Under the pieces are notes generated by a model, which had not been told where the DNA came from, ran no database searches, and saw only the letters and a list, made by a program, of their open reading frames with translations. From assembly GCA_900199595.1 (NCBI GenBank), contig FZRB01000008.1:1-64000 (forward strand): 64,000 nt of DNA, in the 5' to 3' direction. The number at the start of each line of letters is the position of its first letter. The stretch's first letter is position 1. Source of the DNA: Lachnospiraceae bacterium (GTDB taxonomy: Bacteria; Bacillota; Clostridia; Lachnospirales; Lachnospiraceae). The translations under genes were made by a program, and so were the position numbers. Of this stretch, positions 48,507-57,898 are shown in pieces.

Positions 48507-50891
48507 TTACTCTGTGATAAGGCTTCTTACTTCAACTTTCTTGGTCTTGCCTGCTGCCATATATGCAAACAGGAAATAACAAAGGGCTACAGCCGCTATC
48601 GGAAGAAATACTGTGATAAATCTGTAATCGATAATAAAGTTTACTATTCCCATGCTTCTCAGCATATATGAAAGGATTTTTTCAGATAATGTAAGGCTCA
48701 GCGCGGTTCCGATTATGATTCCGAAGAAGGCAACTATAAGAAATCTTACCGCAAACTGCAGTCTGAGATTCCTTGAAGTAAATCCCAAAGCCTTATATAT
48801 TCCTATGTCTATCTTCTCCCTGACAAATGTCTTTGAACATATCATGGATACAACCACCAGGGCAAAAATTACAGAGATAATATATATGACAGCCTTGATC
48901 GAATATGCTATCGTTGTTATCAATCTAGGCGCGGAACCGTCCTCCGAATATACAGATATGAAAATATCTCCTGACAGCTCGGACTCGATCTTATCTTTGA
49001 TTTCTTCTGCTTTTTCAGGATCCGAAAGCTTATAGCCCACATACTGTACGACAAAATCGTCTATAAAGTATGCTGCAGCCTCGCTGTTCATTCCAAAGAA
49101 TCGTCCTGCATCTGTGATATCTGTAATAAATCCGGAAATTACACAATTATTCTTTCTTCCTCTATAGGATACTTCCAACACATCTCCAATATTATATCCC
49201 ATATCCTCCGCATATATCTGACTCACAACAATTTCATTTTCATAGAGAGGCGCACGTCCTTTAGTAACGGTAAATACCTCTTCATCATCAGCCATACGGC
49301 AGTACAGCTTTTCACCGTTTAATACCATATACGTACCCTCAAAGCCATAGCGTTCTTCTATATCGGAATACTCTCTGATAATATCTTCTATACTCTCAAA
49401 CTGATTTCTCACATACTCTGTATTTTCCGGACTGCGTTCTTCCGTATCCACAGATATTGTAATATTCTCAGATGTAGCACCCATAGCTCTCTGCGCATTT
49501 TCCGACGATACCGCATCAGTCATTCCGGTCATTGTCATAAGGAAAAATACAAGAAGCGATGCTATCAGTATTGATGCCACATAGCGCTTTCCTCCTGAAG
49601 TAAACTGCCTGAAGGCAAGACTTGGAGAAAGTGCTCTTCCCTTTATCGGAAGTGTAAGCCTGCTGTCAAAGAACACTTCGCATCTTCCGCCGGATACAGC
49701 TCTTATAGGAGATATGGTTCCTACCTTTTCGGATATGAGCATTATATATAATGCCGAAATAATAAGTATTCCCAGAAGGATCAGAAGGCTCGCACCTACT
49801 GCAACGCCTCCGACTATCTTGATACCTACGATTGATTCAAATGCTCTCGGAAGATATATTACAACCGGCACAGATAATATAATGCCCACAACTGTTCCGA
49901 TGATTTCCGCCAGCATATACTGTCCGAGAAATACTGTTTTCAGTCTGCTGCTGTCAAAGCCCTGGGCCTTCAATATTCCAAGGTCTGTATAATTCATTTC
50001 TATACTTGAGGAAATGCTGTTTGACATTACCACAAAGACTATAACCACCAGAATAATTACAAACGAAAGAAAAATGTTCAGAATTATATCCGGCATAAGT
50101 CCGTGATAATACAGGCTTTCGGATCTGGTCAGAACTCCTTGTGCATAGCTTTCTATATCTGATGTTTTATTTATTTCCTGCGCAAACTTATTATCGGTAA
50201 GATCACAGTCATCCGCTTTAGTAATATAAACAATTTTAAATAAGTCCAAACTGATCTCCGGATTATCAGCTAATGCCTTCTTTCTGTTATCAGCAATCTC
50301 ATCAAAATCCTCCTGACTTATAAAAGAAACCTTCAGTGATATAAAGGAACTTCCGCATGCCGGTTCTTCCACAAATCCCTTTATGGTAAATTCATAGGAT
50401 GCACCTTCAAAATATACAGTCATTTTATCCCCGATTTTCAGATTATCATAATCCTTCAATACTCTCGAAAGATAAACTTCTCCCTTGGATAACTTCGGTA
50501 CTTCTGTGACGATATCTGTCATGTCCTCATTCCAGATAGAATCAATCGTATCATTCTGCGCTATAAACCTGGTATCGAATGATTCATTTTTTCCGTTAGA
50601 ATAAGTACATCTATAAGGACACAGCGCATCTATTACACTTACATCACCTACCAGCGAATTATCCTTCAGTTCCTCAACCATTTCATCTGTCAGAAACTCA
50701 CTTCGGATATTCAGAGTTATATTTGCATCATATTTACGGTCATAGGTACTCTCGATGGAATTCGGAAAATTTCTTTTAAGACTTACTATTACCGAAACAG
50801 AAAGGGCTATGATCATCATAAGTATCATAATACCTTTGAAGGAGCCCTTCTTATAACGAATATTTGATCTGATAAGCTTAATTATATCCAT
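48507..50891 (-). CDS. FtsX-type ABC transporter permease
   Basis: 794 residues. N-terminal helix (about 20-40), a large extracytoplasmic MacB-PCD-like domain (45-265), a first FtsX bundle (about 270-390), a second external domain (about 440-640) and a second FtsX bundle (about 655-780). This architecture belongs to the peptide-antibiotic/lipoprotein-type exporters controlled by adjacent two-component systems. It starts 10 bp after the ATPase gene, and its 3' end touches a GNAT remnant. Confidence 0.9.
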   Translation of the reverse strand: MDIIKLIRSNIRYKKGSFKGIMILMMIIALSVSVIVSLKRNFPNSIESTYDRKYDANITLNIRSEFLTDEMVEELKDNSLVGDVSVIDALCPYRCTYSNGKNESFDTRFIAQNDTIDSIWNEDMTDIVTEVPKLSKGEVYLSRVLKDYDNLKIGDKMTVYFEGASYEFTIKGFVEEPACGSSFISLKVSFISQEDFDEIADNRKKALADNPEISLDLFKIVYITKADDCDLTDNKFAQEINKTSDIESYAQGVLTRSESLYYHGLMPDIILNIFLSFVIILVVIVFVVMSNSISSSIEMNYTDLGILKAQGFDSSRLKTVFLGQYMLAEIIGTVVGIILSVPVVIYLPRAFESIVGIKIVGGVAVGASLLILLGILIISALYIMLISEKVGTISPIRAVSGGRCEVFFDSRLTLPIKGRALSPSLAFRQFTSGGKRYVASILIASLLVFFLMTMTGMTDAVSSENAQRAMGATSENITISVDTEERSPENTEYVRNQFESIEDIIREYSDIEERYGFEGTYMVLNGEKLYCRMADDEEVFTVTKGRAPLYENEIVVSQIYAEDMGYNIGDVLEVSYRGRKNNCVISGFITDITDAGRFFGMNSEAAAYFIDDFVVQYVGYKLSDPEKAEEIKDKIESELSGDIFISVYSEDGSAPRLITTIAYSIKAVIYIISVIFALVVVSMICSKTFVREKIDIGIYKALGFTSRNLRLQFAVRFLIVAFFGIIIGTALSLTLSEKILSYMLRSMGIVNFIIDYRFITVFLPIAAVALCYFLFAYMAAGKTKKVEVRSLITE

Positions 50892-50901
50892 AACGCGCCT
50901 C

Positions 50902-51663
50902 CTACCATGACATGGAAGAAAGCCATGCGTTCACCTGAGTTTCACGGCTCTTCTCATCCTCTGATTTATAAGGCGGCAGCGTCATATCACCGATGATCTT
51001 TCCATCTTCGATATAAAGAATTCTTGTTGCTCTGAGAGCCGCACGCATATCATGAGTAACCATCAGGATACTCTGTCCTTCACGGTTACACTCAGTCAGA
51101 AGGTCCAGAACCTCAACTGTGTTCTTTCGATTGAGTGCTCCCGTAGGTTCATCTGCAAATACAAGCGCCGGACGATTTATGAGTGCTCTTGCTATGGCGC
51201 ATCTCTGCTGCTCTCCTCCCGAGCACTGAGCCGGAAGTTGGGTTTTTATATCAGTAATATTCATTTTCTCAAGAAGACTATCTGCAAAAGAATCAACCTC
51301 TTCTACAGAACGGCTTTTATCCAGATATCCTGGAATCGCTACATTTTCAAATAATGAAAGATTACTTACCAGATGAATCTGCTGGAATACAAAACCAAAA
51401 TCCGTGCAGCGAAGTCTGGCCAGCTTCTTCTCGCTCATCTCCGTAATATTCTCACCGTTAAAGATAACCTCACCTGCAGTCGCTCTGTCCATTCCGCTGA
51501 GTGCATAAAGCATAGTTGATTTACCGGAACCCGAAGCACCCATTATTACGGTAAAATCCCCTTCATAGATATCGAGATCCGCATCTGTGATCACATGTAT
51601 CTGTCCGCCGTTATGAGCAAAGCTTTTGCAGAGCCCTCTTGCCGAAAGAATTGATTTTTTCAT
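50902..51663 (-). CDS. ABC transporter ATP-binding protein (MacB/LolD type)
   Basis: 253 residues from ATG 51663 (GAGGAG upstream; an ATG at 51687 sits too close to any site). Walker A GASGSGKST, Q-loop FVFQQ, signature CSGGEQQRCAIARAL, Walker B ALVFADEPTGAL and H-loop VTHD are all present. It powers the following FtsX permease. Probably regulated by the adjacent response regulator. Confidence 0.95.
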   Translation of the reverse strand: MKKSILSARGLCKSFAHNGGQIHVITDADLDIYEGDFTVIMGASGSGKSTMLYALSGMDRATAGEVIFNGENITEMSEKKLARLRCTDFGFVFQQIHLVSNLSLFENVAIPGYLDKSRSVEEVDSFADSLLEKMNITDIKTQLPAQCSGGEQQRCAIARALINRPALVFADEPTGALNRKNTVEVLDLLTECNREGQSILMVTHDMRAALRATRILYIEDGKIIGDMTLPPYKSEDEKSRETQVNAWLSSMSW

Positions 51664-51695
51664 TTCGAATTTCTCCTCTTCTATCATAATCCGCT

Positions 51696-51737
51696 AATCC
51701 GCGGTTCATAATCCGCGATTCATAATTTGTGGTTCAT
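51696..51737. repeat. Three 14-bp tandem repeats before the ABC operon
   Basis: AATCCGCGGTTCAT (51696-51709), AATCCGCGATTCAT (51710-51723) and AATTTGTGGTTCAT (51724-51737), with a partial copy at 51685-51694. Located between the histidine kinase and ABC genes. It could be a response-regulator binding array or a slippage-prone spacer. An inverted repeat AAATACTT/AAGTATTT lies just beyond (about 51753-51774). Confidence 0.65.
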
Positions 51738-51788
51738 GATCACAGTTTAGATAAATACTTATTAAGAAGTATTTAAGAGAAATCTTTT

Positions 51789-52937
51789 TTAATGTTTTTT
51801 TATCGGGAGGCTCACCACTGCTTCGAGTCCCTCTTCTCCGGAAGTATGATTTATAAGCTCCAGACTTCCACCGGACTGTTCGGCAATGTACCTTACTATA
51901 TAAAGTCCCAGACCGGAGCCATTTTCATCACCCACATTTTTACCACGATAAAACTTATCAGTTATAAACGGCATATCCTCATCAGGAATCCCCGGCCCCT
52001 TATCCCTAAAATGAATTGATACCAAGTCATCGGACTGAGTTAGCGAAACGGTAATATTTGTTTTAGCATATTTACGGGAATTGTTAATCAGATTCTCTAC
52101 TATTTGATTAACTCTTTTTTTATCGGCATAGATAACTGGAGATATATCTGGCTTTCTGAAAATGACGTCCTCATGTTCTGTAGCGATTTCACCTATGGAC
52201 TGCTTGAGGAATGGAACAAGTTCAAACTCTTCCGGCTTCATCTGAAGCATGTTAAGATCCGAAAGTGAATGAAGGAAAAGATCGTTTGTAAGTGCTGTAA
52301 CCTCGTCACATTTTCTCATAAGAACCTCCAGATATCTGGAGCGCCTTTCAGGAGATGTATCGAGATTTTCTTCCAACCCTTCCGCATATGCACGAATTGA
52401 AGTGATTGGCGTTTTGATGTCATGAGAAAGGGTTGCGATTACGGTTTTGTTATTCTCAATTGCCTCATACTCCGCCATTCTCGAACGTGTTATTTCTTTT
52501 CTCATACTGTCAAAAGCCCAGGTAAATGCACCGAAATAATTGGACCTTTCATAATTTAGTGGAAGATCAAAATTGCCCTTTGCTATTTCAGATGCATAGT
52601 CCTTCATCTTATCAAAAGGACGAAGAATATTCATATATACATATAAAAATACCATCGCCATAAAAAAAATGGTGAGGGTACACATAGCAATACCATTTAT
52701 TCCGACGGAGTCCTCAATGGGTTTCGAACGCATCATATCCGCATATTCATCCGTCTTCTGTTTTGCTTTATCATAATCTCCGCGATCAATGAGCTGCGAT
52801 ATTTCATTTAGATCAAGAAGCTGCTGTGACCTATCATCCTGCGGAGATGATTTTCGTGAGCTTAATGCTAAGATGCCTGTTGCCACCACAAGAAGCAATG
52901 AAAAAAACACAGTAACCTTTAATATCCGTCCCTTCAT
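51789..52937 (-). CDS. Sensor histidine kinase
   Basis: 382 residues with transmembrane helices at about 7-25 and 78-100 around a short external loop, a HAMP-like linker, HisKA with the phosphoacceptor in LSHDIKTPITS, and HATPase_c with N box NLINNSRKYA and G boxes DKGPGIPDED and GSGLGLYIV. The short sensor loop suits kinases that sense envelope stress through a partner transporter. It overlaps the response regulator gene by 4 bp. Confidence 0.93.
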   Translation of the reverse strand: MKGRILKVTVFFSLLLVVATGILALSSRKSSPQDDRSQQLLDLNEISQLIDRGDYDKAKQKTDEYADMMRSKPIEDSVGINGIAMCTLTIFFMAMVFLYVYMNILRPFDKMKDYASEIAKGNFDLPLNYERSNYFGAFTWAFDSMRKEITRSRMAEYEAIENNKTVIATLSHDIKTPITSIRAYAEGLEENLDTSPERRSRYLEVLMRKCDEVTALTNDLFLHSLSDLNMLQMKPEEFELVPFLKQSIGEIATEHEDVIFRKPDISPVIYADKKRVNQIVENLINNSRKYAKTNITVSLTQSDDLVSIHFRDKGPGIPDEDMPFITDKFYRGKNVGDENGSGLGLYIVRYIAEQSGGSLELINHTSGEEGLEAVVSLPIKKH

Positions 52938-53617
52938 ATTTCTACCTCCAGAATATATCCAACCTTATAAACCGTTTTAATATATTTCGGTTCTGCCGGA
53001 TCATCCTCCAGTTTCTCTCTGAGCCAGCGTATATGAACGGCAAGTGTTTTCGGTTCAACCTCAGAGAACGCTCCCCATACTTCACTGAGAAGCTTATCCT
53101 TGGTCAGGGCCGTATTGGGATGAGTACATAGAAATGCCAGAAGATCGAATTCACGCATCGACAGATTTATGGCATTTCCTCCCTTTGTTACCGTACGGGA
53201 ACCGATATCTACAGTGATATCACCGAAGGATACAGTCTTTTCATCATCGAATCCGTAGGTTCTGCGGAGCAAAGCATTTATATGTGCCCTCAGTTCCTTC
53301 ATCGAGAAAGGTTTTGGAATGTAATCATCTCCACCTATATCAAGCCCTGTGATTCGGTCCGTTTCACTGGTTCTGGCACTTGCAAATATAACAGGAACAT
53401 CCGATACTTTTCTCAGTTCACGACACACTTCAAACCCGATAGCATCTGGCAGATTAATATCGAGAATTATGAGATGAAAGCTTTTATCTGTCAGAATTTC
53501 AAACGCTTCCTCGCTGCTTCGAGCATAAGTAACTCCGAACCCCTGATCCGTAAGCATATCCATAATGATCATAGCAATATCTATATCATCATCTATTATC
53601 AGGATTTCCCTTTTCAT
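52934..53617 (-). CDS. OmpR-type response regulator
   Basis: 227 residues. Receiver domain with DDD near the start, phosphoacceptor in LIILDINLPD, and the conserved Lys in YIPKPFSMKEL; C-terminal winged helix (SMREFDLLAFLCTHPNTALT; VHIRWLREKLE). First gene of the regulator-kinase pair preceding the ABC transporter, its likely target. Confidence 0.95.
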   Translation of the reverse strand: MKREILIIDDDIDIAMIIMDMLTDQGFGVTYARSSEEAFEILTDKSFHLIILDINLPDAIGFEVCRELRKVSDVPVIFASARTSETDRITGLDIGGDDYIPKPFSMKELRAHINALLRRTYGFDDEKTVSFGDITVDIGSRTVTKGGNAINLSMREFDLLAFLCTHPNTALTKDKLLSEVWGAFSEVEPKTLAVHIRWLREKLEDDPAEPKYIKTVYKVGYILEVEI

Positions 53618-53644
53618 GACATATCCTCCAACATTTTATTATTT

Positions 53645-54244
53645 TCAATCCGAAGTAGTTATATGCATTTCATCAGGAAGTATTAACTTCCAGTCTTTCC
53701 TTAACAGTCCAAGTATCTGAATATCTATTAATTCGCCTCGGCACATCTCATGCTGTCTGAGAGTTCCTTCCATTGTGAAGCCCAGCTTTTCAAGCAGCTT
53801 GCGAGAACCAGTATTAGGCGGTTCAACAAAGGCCTCAATCCTATTCACATCTGACACCTCAAAGGCAAATGAAATTATGAGCGAAAGGGCTTCCGTCATT
53901 ATCTTCTGTCCCCAGTATTCTCTATTCAGATCATAACCAACCTCCACTCGTTTATCATAGTCTGATATTGCATGAAATCCACAGGTCCCAATCAGCTTCC
54001 CTGTTTCTTTTAGAACAATACCCCATCTTATTTCAGCTCTATTTTTAATTCCATTCTCATATCCCTTTGCCATATCTTCCGCTTCCGACAAACTCTCAAA
54101 AGCACCTCGATCATCAAAGTACAGCATCACTTCTTTATTGGAATATATTTCGAATAAAGCTTCTGAATCCTGACTGGTTATCTGTCTAAGTAATAATCTA
54201 TCAGATTGCAGTTCTTTAAAATTTGCAAATAGCTCCTCTTTCAC
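53645..54244 (-). CDS. RimJ/RimL-type GNAT acetyltransferase
   Basis: 199 residues with RLLLRQITSQDSEALFEIY, GTCGFHAI, DLNREYWGQKIMTEAL and VEPPNTGSRKLLEKLGF, the full pattern of Acetyltransf_3 proteins. It may acetylate protein N-termini or an antibiotic. It lies 27 bp upstream of the response regulator gene on the same strand. Confidence 0.9.
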   Translation of the reverse strand: MKEELFANFKELQSDRLLLRQITSQDSEALFEIYSNKEVMLYFDDRGAFESLSEAEDMAKGYENGIKNRAEIRWGIVLKETGKLIGTCGFHAISDYDKRVEVGYDLNREYWGQKIMTEALSLIISFAFEVSDVNRIEAFVEPPNTGSRKLLEKLGFTMEGTLRQHEMCRGELIDIQILGLLRKDWKLILPDEMHITTSD

Positions 54245-54288
54245 TTATTTATCCTCGATTTTAAATCTTCCTTAATTTCGCTTTTTAT

Positions 54289-54936
54289 TTATTTCACTTG
54301 TAATTCTGCTACAGATATATAGTGCTTTACAAGGAATTTGTCCTTGTATTTTTCAAAAAGTTCATGCGAATACTCTTTTTTCATATCAGACTCTCTGACG
54401 ATCTTCCAAAGAGCTGCCGCAGCCTTAAGCCTCTCACCGAACACTTTAGTATCATCGTCTTCACAAAAATCCTTAACAAATTTATTCCACTGAAGTGCCG
54501 ACCTGTCATATACCGCATAGGTTTTCTTCCCATAATATATATCCAGCAGATCTCCAAGGGTAAATGATTCATCACCGTTTTCTTTTACTGCTTTGGCAGT
54601 GGCAACCATATCAACATTAAACTTAAACGGGCTCACTCCAGTTTGTTCTGAGAAAAACTCACGAAACCTGTTGCCAAATGAGAATCCACATTCTATAAGA
54701 CCTGTTTCCAAAGTCAGTACCGTAACAGTCTTTTTTATCTTACTCGCCTTTTTCATCTCCGGCAATATCTTCTCTCCGGAAAAATATGCTTCAATCACTT
54801 TATTCAGTTCTATCTTCCCACTGGGAGCCTTAAGACCATGTGCCTTACATATCTTTATCAGTTCATCACGGTACCAATAATACTTGCAAAATTCATCATA
54901 GTCTTTGATTTCATCAAACTCTGGTCTATTCATCAT
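54289..54936 (-). CDS. SAP-domain-like protein with an exchanged C-terminus
   Basis: 215 residues. Residues about 25-55 resemble a SAP helix-extended-helix (LIKICKAHGLKAPSGKIELN), followed by the KKTVTVLTLETG ... FGNRFREFFSEQTG block of a DUF6434-like Clostridia family. The last 13 residues VKHYISVAELQVK match the methyltransferase end at 38796-39593, with a shared stretch of about 45 bp. A nucleic-acid role is possible but unproven. Confidence 0.7.
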   Translation of the reverse strand: MMNRPEFDEIKDYDEFCKYYWYRDELIKICKAHGLKAPSGKIELNKVIEAYFSGEKILPEMKKASKIKKTVTVLTLETGLIECGFSFGNRFREFFSEQTGVSPFKFNVDMVATAKAVKENGDESFTLGDLLDIYYGKKTYAVYDRSALQWNKFVKDFCEDDDTKVFGERLKAAAALWKIVRESDMKKEYSHELFEKYKDKFLVKHYISVAELQVK

Positions 54937-54981
54937 ACTGCGCCTCGAAATACTCTCTCGTTGATGTCATGCCTCTAAATC

Positions 54982-55728
54982 TTATCCATTAACAAGTTTC
55001 AGGAACTTCTTATCGTTCATCTGTTCATTTGTAATATAATCTCCATCACAAAACAACGCATAGTTTGTTATTGGAGTAGGGGCATTCTGTGCCTCCTCCC
55101 TGCTCTCTAAATGAAACGCACGAAATTGAATATTATTTTCCTTGGCTGTCTGTTCCAATACAGGTACATATTTAGCATTGAACGGACACTGATTCGTGTA
55201 ATACAGAACATATCCCTTCTCGTCTATATGTGGATGCTTAGCACACTCTTTGAACTTCGGTGCATCTGCATTTTTATCAAAGGGCAGATACATAAGACGT
55301 ATACCGTTATCGGCTTCATCAGCTATGATGAACCCCTTATAATCCAGAAACTTTGGATCTGCAAGAAACGGTTTCTTCTTCGCAGCACTCAAAATGCATA
55401 ATCCCTTTCTTCCCTTTTCCTTACTATCCTCAATACAGGAATTTAACAGATCTGAAGAGTACCCATGTCCTTTAAATGAGCCGGATACCCACAGACAGTC
55501 AATATACATATACCCCTCTGCCTCAATTGGAACCCATGCATTTTCCGCAGGGATATACTCAATAAAGCACTTGCCACGCTCCTCACTTTTAAGAAAAACA
55601 AGTCCTTCATCGAATCTATCCGCAAGCCACGCTTTCTTTGAAGAAACCTGCACATCCTTATTGTTGGAAATGGCACAGCATATGTGTTCTTTTTCTAAAT
55701 TATCTTTTGTAACCCTGATGTAATTCAT
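54982..55728 (-). CDS. GNAT-YoaP domain protein
   Basis: 248 residues. N-terminal GNAT domain (about 1-150; DCLWVSGSFKGHGYSSDLLN) joined to a C-terminal YoaP domain (about 155-245) with a thioredoxin-like start YYTNQCPFNAKYV, as in B. subtilis YoaP. AGGAGAAATGAGTTA precedes the ATG. Substrate unknown. Third gene after WYL and YjbR-like genes, all on the minus strand. Confidence 0.9.
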   Translation of the reverse strand: MNYIRVTKDNLEKEHICCAISNNKDVQVSSKKAWLADRFDEGLVFLKSEERGKCFIEYIPAENAWVPIEAEGYMYIDCLWVSGSFKGHGYSSDLLNSCIEDSKEKGRKGLCILSAAKKKPFLADPKFLDYKGFIIADEADNGIRLMYLPFDKNADAPKFKECAKHPHIDEKGYVLYYTNQCPFNAKYVPVLEQTAKENNIQFRAFHLESREEAQNAPTPITNYALFCDGDYITNEQMNDKKFLKLVNG

Positions 55729-55758
55729 TAACTCATTTCTCCTTTGCTTTTATCGGAT

Positions 55759-56124
55759 TCATTCTAAACCCAAAATCTCCTTTTGCTTTTTCTTACTTAA
55801 ACTTCCAAGAACGATTCCGTATGCTTTATCAAGCAGATCCTTCAGGATATCATCCGGCACCTCTCCATCAGCCTTTACTGAATTCCAATGCTGTTTGTTC
55901 ATATAGTAACCGGGGATTATATCTTCATACTGTTTTCGCCAGAAATCCCCCTCTACCGGCTCAAGCTTCAGCGTAATGTAATAGGGCTGATCATTATCAT
56001 CCCGACATATCGCAGCAAACATCTTTCCGCCGATATGAAATCGAATCCAATTCCATTCCGGCTGTAAATCCTTGGTCACACCGGTTTTTCCCATCAAATA
56101 CTCTTCAATCCATGGATATTTCAT
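55759..56124 (-). CDS. MmcQ/YjbR family protein
   Basis: 121 residues, complete family length, with MGKTGVTKDLQPEWNWIRFH, KLEPVEGDFWR and PGYYMNKQHWNSV. The family has a CyaY-like/double-wing fold and is annotated as DNA-binding, without clear function. It starts 4 bp after the WYL regulator gene, so it is cotranscribed with it. Confidence 0.92.
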   Translation of the reverse strand: MKYPWIEEYLMGKTGVTKDLQPEWNWIRFHIGGKMFAAICRDDNDQPYYITLKLEPVEGDFWRKQYEDIIPGYYMNKQHWNSVKADGEVPDDILKDLLDKAYGIVLGSLSKKKQKEILGLE

Positions 56125-56128
56125 ATCG

Positions 56129-57043
56129 TTATTTCCTCCTACTGTAATTCTTTCTCATTGCTTCAATCGTAGCTCTGATCTTTTCACGGGCTTCCTCAGG
56201 TTCAAGCACTTCCGCCTTATCTCCGAATGTCATAATCCAGGCAATCAGATTATCCATATCCGTATAGTCTGCTGTAAAAAGAAGCCTGCCATCATCCTGC
56301 TCTGTAAAACAATTAGGACCGAATTCCTCAACCAACCGCCATTTCTGATCTGATTCAAATAATGCTTTAACCTTGATTTCACCCGGAAAGATTTTCTTAT
56401 TGGAGAGATCCGGAACCGATACATTTCTACATTCAAAAACCTTATCTGTTCCACGAACTTTATCCATACGGTTCAGCTTGAACAGCCTGAAGTCTTTTCT
56501 TTTCCGACACCATCCCCACAGATACCAATTTGACCATTGAAATATCAGGTAATAAGGTTCAACTGTACGGTCACTTTCACCTGATGGAGCATAGTATCGA
56601 AACCTGATCAAATGCCTGTCTCCGATTGCATCCTGAATGGTTTCTATCTTTGGAGCCAGAGAATCCCCATACCAAGATGAAAGATCAATCAAAATGGAGT
56701 CCCTTCCGGTTATGAACTCAGAAGATCCTGCCTGGATTTTCTCCATAAGCTGACCATAGTATCTGCTTCCGCTCACACTATCCAGACTCCGCAGTCCTGC
56801 AAGGATCATCTGCATATCCTTTGATGTCAGGATTGTCCTGTCCATCCGATATCCATCCATAATGCTGATACCGCCACCGGTACCTTGCGATGTACAGATA
56901 GGAATACCTGCTTTGCAAAGATCCTCAATATCACGATTAATTGTTCTTTTTGAAACCTCAAACCGTTTTGCCAGCTCAGGCGCCGTCGTCTTTTCCTCCT
57001 GAAGCAGTACGGAAAGAATTCCAATCAGCCTGTCTATCTTCAT
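56129..57043 (-). CDS. YafY-type WYL-domain transcriptional regulator
   Basis: 304 residues from ATG 57043. N-terminal HTH_11 (LLQEEKTTAPELAKRFEVSK), a WYL domain (about 125-210; the Trp-Tyr-Leu motif is in WSNWYLWGW) and a C-terminal WCX extension. WYL proteins sense nucleic-acid or small-molecule ligands. A 13-6-13 inverted repeat lies right at its TATAAT box, and matching sites precede two other genes, defining a small candidate regulon. Confidence 0.92.
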   Translation of the reverse strand: MKIDRLIGILSVLLQEEKTTAPELAKRFEVSKRTINRDIEDLCKAGIPICTSQGTGGGISIMDGYRMDRTILTSKDMQMILAGLRSLDSVSGSRYYGQLMEKIQAGSSEFITGRDSILIDLSSWYGDSLAPKIETIQDAIGDRHLIRFRYYAPSGESDRTVEPYYLIFQWSNWYLWGWCRKRKDFRLFKLNRMDKVRGTDKVFECRNVSVPDLSNKKIFPGEIKVKALFESDQKWRLVEEFGPNCFTEQDDGRLLFTADYTDMDNLIAWIMTFGDKAEVLEPEEAREKIRATIEAMRKNYSRRK

Positions 57044-57073
57044 ACTACTCACGCTCCATATGTATCATAACAA

Positions 57074-57108
57074 AATAAACATGACAGCAGTGTGTCATGT
57101 TTATTATA
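57074..57108. promoter_or_regulatory. WYL operator and -10 box at the WYL promoter
   Basis: A 13-bp perfect inverted repeat with 6-bp spacer (AATAAACATGACA / TGTCATGTTTATT, 57074-57105) directly abuts TATAAT (57103-57108, minus strand), so a bound protein would block transcription. Confidence 0.75.
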
Positions 57109-57141
57109 TCATTAGACATTTTTTTGCGCTAATACAATTCC

Positions 57142-57861
57142 TTAGCCTTGTCTGGATTTATATATATATTCTGTCATTGTAAAAATCATACTAGTGCCAA
57201 AAGCAGATACTATAGAAGTAATCACAAGTATCATTATAGACTTAGCAATTGACATCCTGGCTTTTCTAGTACAACTATCATCTATATCAACATCATCTAC
57301 ATATTTAGTTGTATCCTTCTGCCTGAATAAATACATAGCAAAAATCAGAAAAAAGAGATGAGCTAACATCATCATAACAAACAACACTATAGCGTCGCTC
57401 TCTCCAAGTCCGGTCCATTTAATCACATAATAAATATCTGCTGCAACAAATATTACATATGCGATAAGATAGAGAATCCCACCTGTCATACTGTCACCGG
57501 CATACAAGTTTTCCACCTGCTGTGTTCTGGGAAGATTATTCAGATCATGTTCATATTTTTTCTTATTTTCCGGCAATTCAAAATGATTCTTCTTAAGCCG
57601 GCTAAGATATATACTTGAATCAATAAATATGAGTAAGCTTACAACAAATACCGGCACTGAAATATACATCGCTACAGACAGAATTGCAAAAAATACAAAT
57701 AGAAAATCCATTGAGGATAAAAAAGCAGATTTAGCCAGAATAACTGAATCAAATAAAAACACAAGAATAAAAAGCAGAATAACTGATCCTGATATTATCA
57801 GCCTTATCCTCCAATCCTTTTTTGTTTTAATATCATATCTGATTAGTTTTCCCCTCACCAT
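57142..57861 (-). CDS. Multipass membrane protein of unknown function
   Basis: 239 residues from ATG 57861 (CTGGAGAAATAAT upstream); an earlier in-frame ATG would overlap the radical-SAM gene by 11 bp. Five or six transmembrane helices with a charged loop in the middle (KKNHFELPENKKKYEHDLNN). No family recognised. Downstream of and probably cotranscribed with the radical-SAM gene. Confidence 0.65.
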   Translation of the reverse strand: MVRGKLIRYDIKTKKDWRIRLIISGSVILLFILVFLFDSVILAKSAFLSSMDFLFVFFAILSVAMYISVPVFVVSLLIFIDSSIYLSRLKKNHFELPENKKKYEHDLNNLPRTQQVENLYAGDSMTGGILYLIAYVIFVAADIYYVIKWTGLGESDAIVLFVMMMLAHLFFLIFAMYLFRQKDTTKYVDDVDIDDSCTRKARMSIAKSIMILVITSIVSAFGTSMIFTMTEYIYKSRQG

Positions 57862-57898
57862 ATTATTTCTCCAGCGAATACTATCCTTAGACTTATCA

